Below are positions 7,139 to 7,399 of a stretch of 7,399 nt of DNA, in pieces. Position 1 is the stretch's first letter. Each line of letters opens with the position of its first letter. This stretch comes from CAYMKE01 sp964390955 (GTDB lineage Bacteria > Bacteroidota > Bacteroidia > Bacteroidales > JBBRXJ01), in assembly GCA_964390955.1 (NCBI GenBank), contig CAYMKE010000169.1, positions 1 to 7,399 on the forward strand, given 5' to 3'. Both the position numbers and the translations under genes were made by a program. Under the pieces are notes generated by a model. It searched no databases. It was given only the letters and a program-made list of their open reading frames with translations, and had not been told where the DNA came from.

Positions 7139-7291
7139 TTATCCCATCCGTTCCATGTCAATTTTCACCGGGCAATGGTCAGAATGATAAACATCAGAAA
7201 TAATTTCTGCATGAACCAAAGTAGAAGATAATCCTTTTTTTCGTGCAGCCCTGATGCCGTTGACATTATAGCTTATAATTTTTACAGGCAT
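7139..7291 (-). pseudogene. xth: Exodeoxyribonuclease III remnant with in-frame internal deletion
   Basis: The 50-residue frame joins two ends of an ExoIII/AP-endonuclease. Residues 1-21 (MPVKIISYNVNGIRAARKKG...) are the typical N-terminus with the S-x-NVNG motif. From about residue 22 it switches to C-terminal sequence, with AEIISDVYHSDHCPV (28-42) carrying the catalytic Asp-His pair (D38, H39), and ends at a natural C-terminus. Family members are about 250-260 residues, so roughly 200 are missing, including the metal-binding Glu and the Asp-x-Asn catalytic motif. It cannot be a working nuclease. The junction is near 7217-7231 and no frameshift or stop is present. An in-frame extension reaches ATG 7325-7327, but family alignment favours the start at 7289-7291. 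Positions 7074-7138, between it and the glycosyltransferase, hold nothing recognisable. Confidence 0.85.
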
Positions 7292-7324
7292 GATTTTATC
7301 TATAATTTTTATAATTTTAAGGAG

Positions 7325-7332
7325 CAAATATC
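7325..7332 (-). promoter_or_regulatory. Possible surviving -7 element of the xth remnant (one mismatch)
   Basis: The minus strand reads GATATTTG, one mismatch from TAnnTTTG, 33 bp before the remnant's ATG, close to the spacing seen for prs and rplS. It suggests that the 5' end of the old xth gene, including its promoter, is intact. The match is weak and there is no -33 TTG. Confidence 0.25.
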
Positions 7333-7352
7333 GTAAATTATTTGGTGTTTGT

Positions 7353-7399
7353 CCATAATGTCCGCTAACTTCGTTACGCTTGCCCCAAAATTGCTCATT
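7353..7399. repeat. Second copy of the palindromic repeat, cut by the right edge
   Basis: Nineteen bases (CCATAATGTCCGCTAACTT, 7353-7371) are identical to 6005-6023, and the ungapped alignment 7353-7389 with 6005-6041 matches at 31 of 37 positions. The copy reaches CCCCAAAA (7383-7390) and a loop-like stretch before the window ends. By analogy with the first copy, TTTTGGGG and then ACATTATG should follow outside the window. It lies just upstream of the xth remnant, which is read away from it on the minus strand. Confidence 0.75.

Noticed and set aside
7292..7327. Longer N-terminus for the xth remnant from the ATG at 7325-7327
   Set aside because: The extra 12 residues (Ile/Lys-rich) are not part of the ExoIII family N-terminus and would overlap the possible -7 element.

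Overview
The window looks like a chromosomal segment of a member of the Bacteroidota (Bacteroidetes). It is AT-rich. The genes lack clear Shine-Dalgarno sequences, and several starts are preceded by the Bacteroidetes-type -7 element (TAnnTTTG). The neighbourhood prs - rplY (CTC-type L25) - pth, and an AsmA protein with a long charged helical tail, also fit that phylum. I cannot name the genus.

Layout, left to right. Positions 1-152 hold only a short unrecognised open frame cut by the window edge. Positions 153-2453 carry three housekeeping genes on the minus strand, transcribed leftwards: prs (PRPP synthetase), rplY (ribosomal protein L25/CTC) and pth (peptidyl-tRNA hydrolase, read from a TTG start). 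They serve nucleotide precursor supply, ribosome structure and peptidyl-tRNA recycling; prs and rplY each have a candidate promoter and pth probably rides on the rplY transcript. A 147-bp AT-rich divergent gap separates prs from a 943-residue AsmA-family membrane-anchored protein (2601-5432, plus). That protein ends in about ten 11-residue (hendecad) helical repeats. It converges on rplS (ribosomal protein L19, 5523-5870, minus), and a single hairpin at 5468-5504, with an A tract on one side and a T tract on the other, can terminate transcription from both directions.

The right third (about 5990-7399) is the accessory part. It holds a family-2 glycosyltransferase (6132-7073, plus) and the remnant of an exodeoxyribonuclease III gene (7139-7291, minus), in which the first ~21 residues are joined in frame to the last ~29 and the middle ~200 codons are missing. 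The two are bracketed by copies of a palindromic repeat. The complete copy (6000-6091) folds into a long nested hairpin just upstream of the glycosyltransferase. The second copy (from 7353) runs off the right edge, and its left arm matches the first at 31 of 37 ungapped positions.

I see no complete novel defence or mobile system here. The observations most worth following are the palindromic repeat pair, the in-frame gutted exonuclease III gene and the hendecad tail of the AsmA protein.
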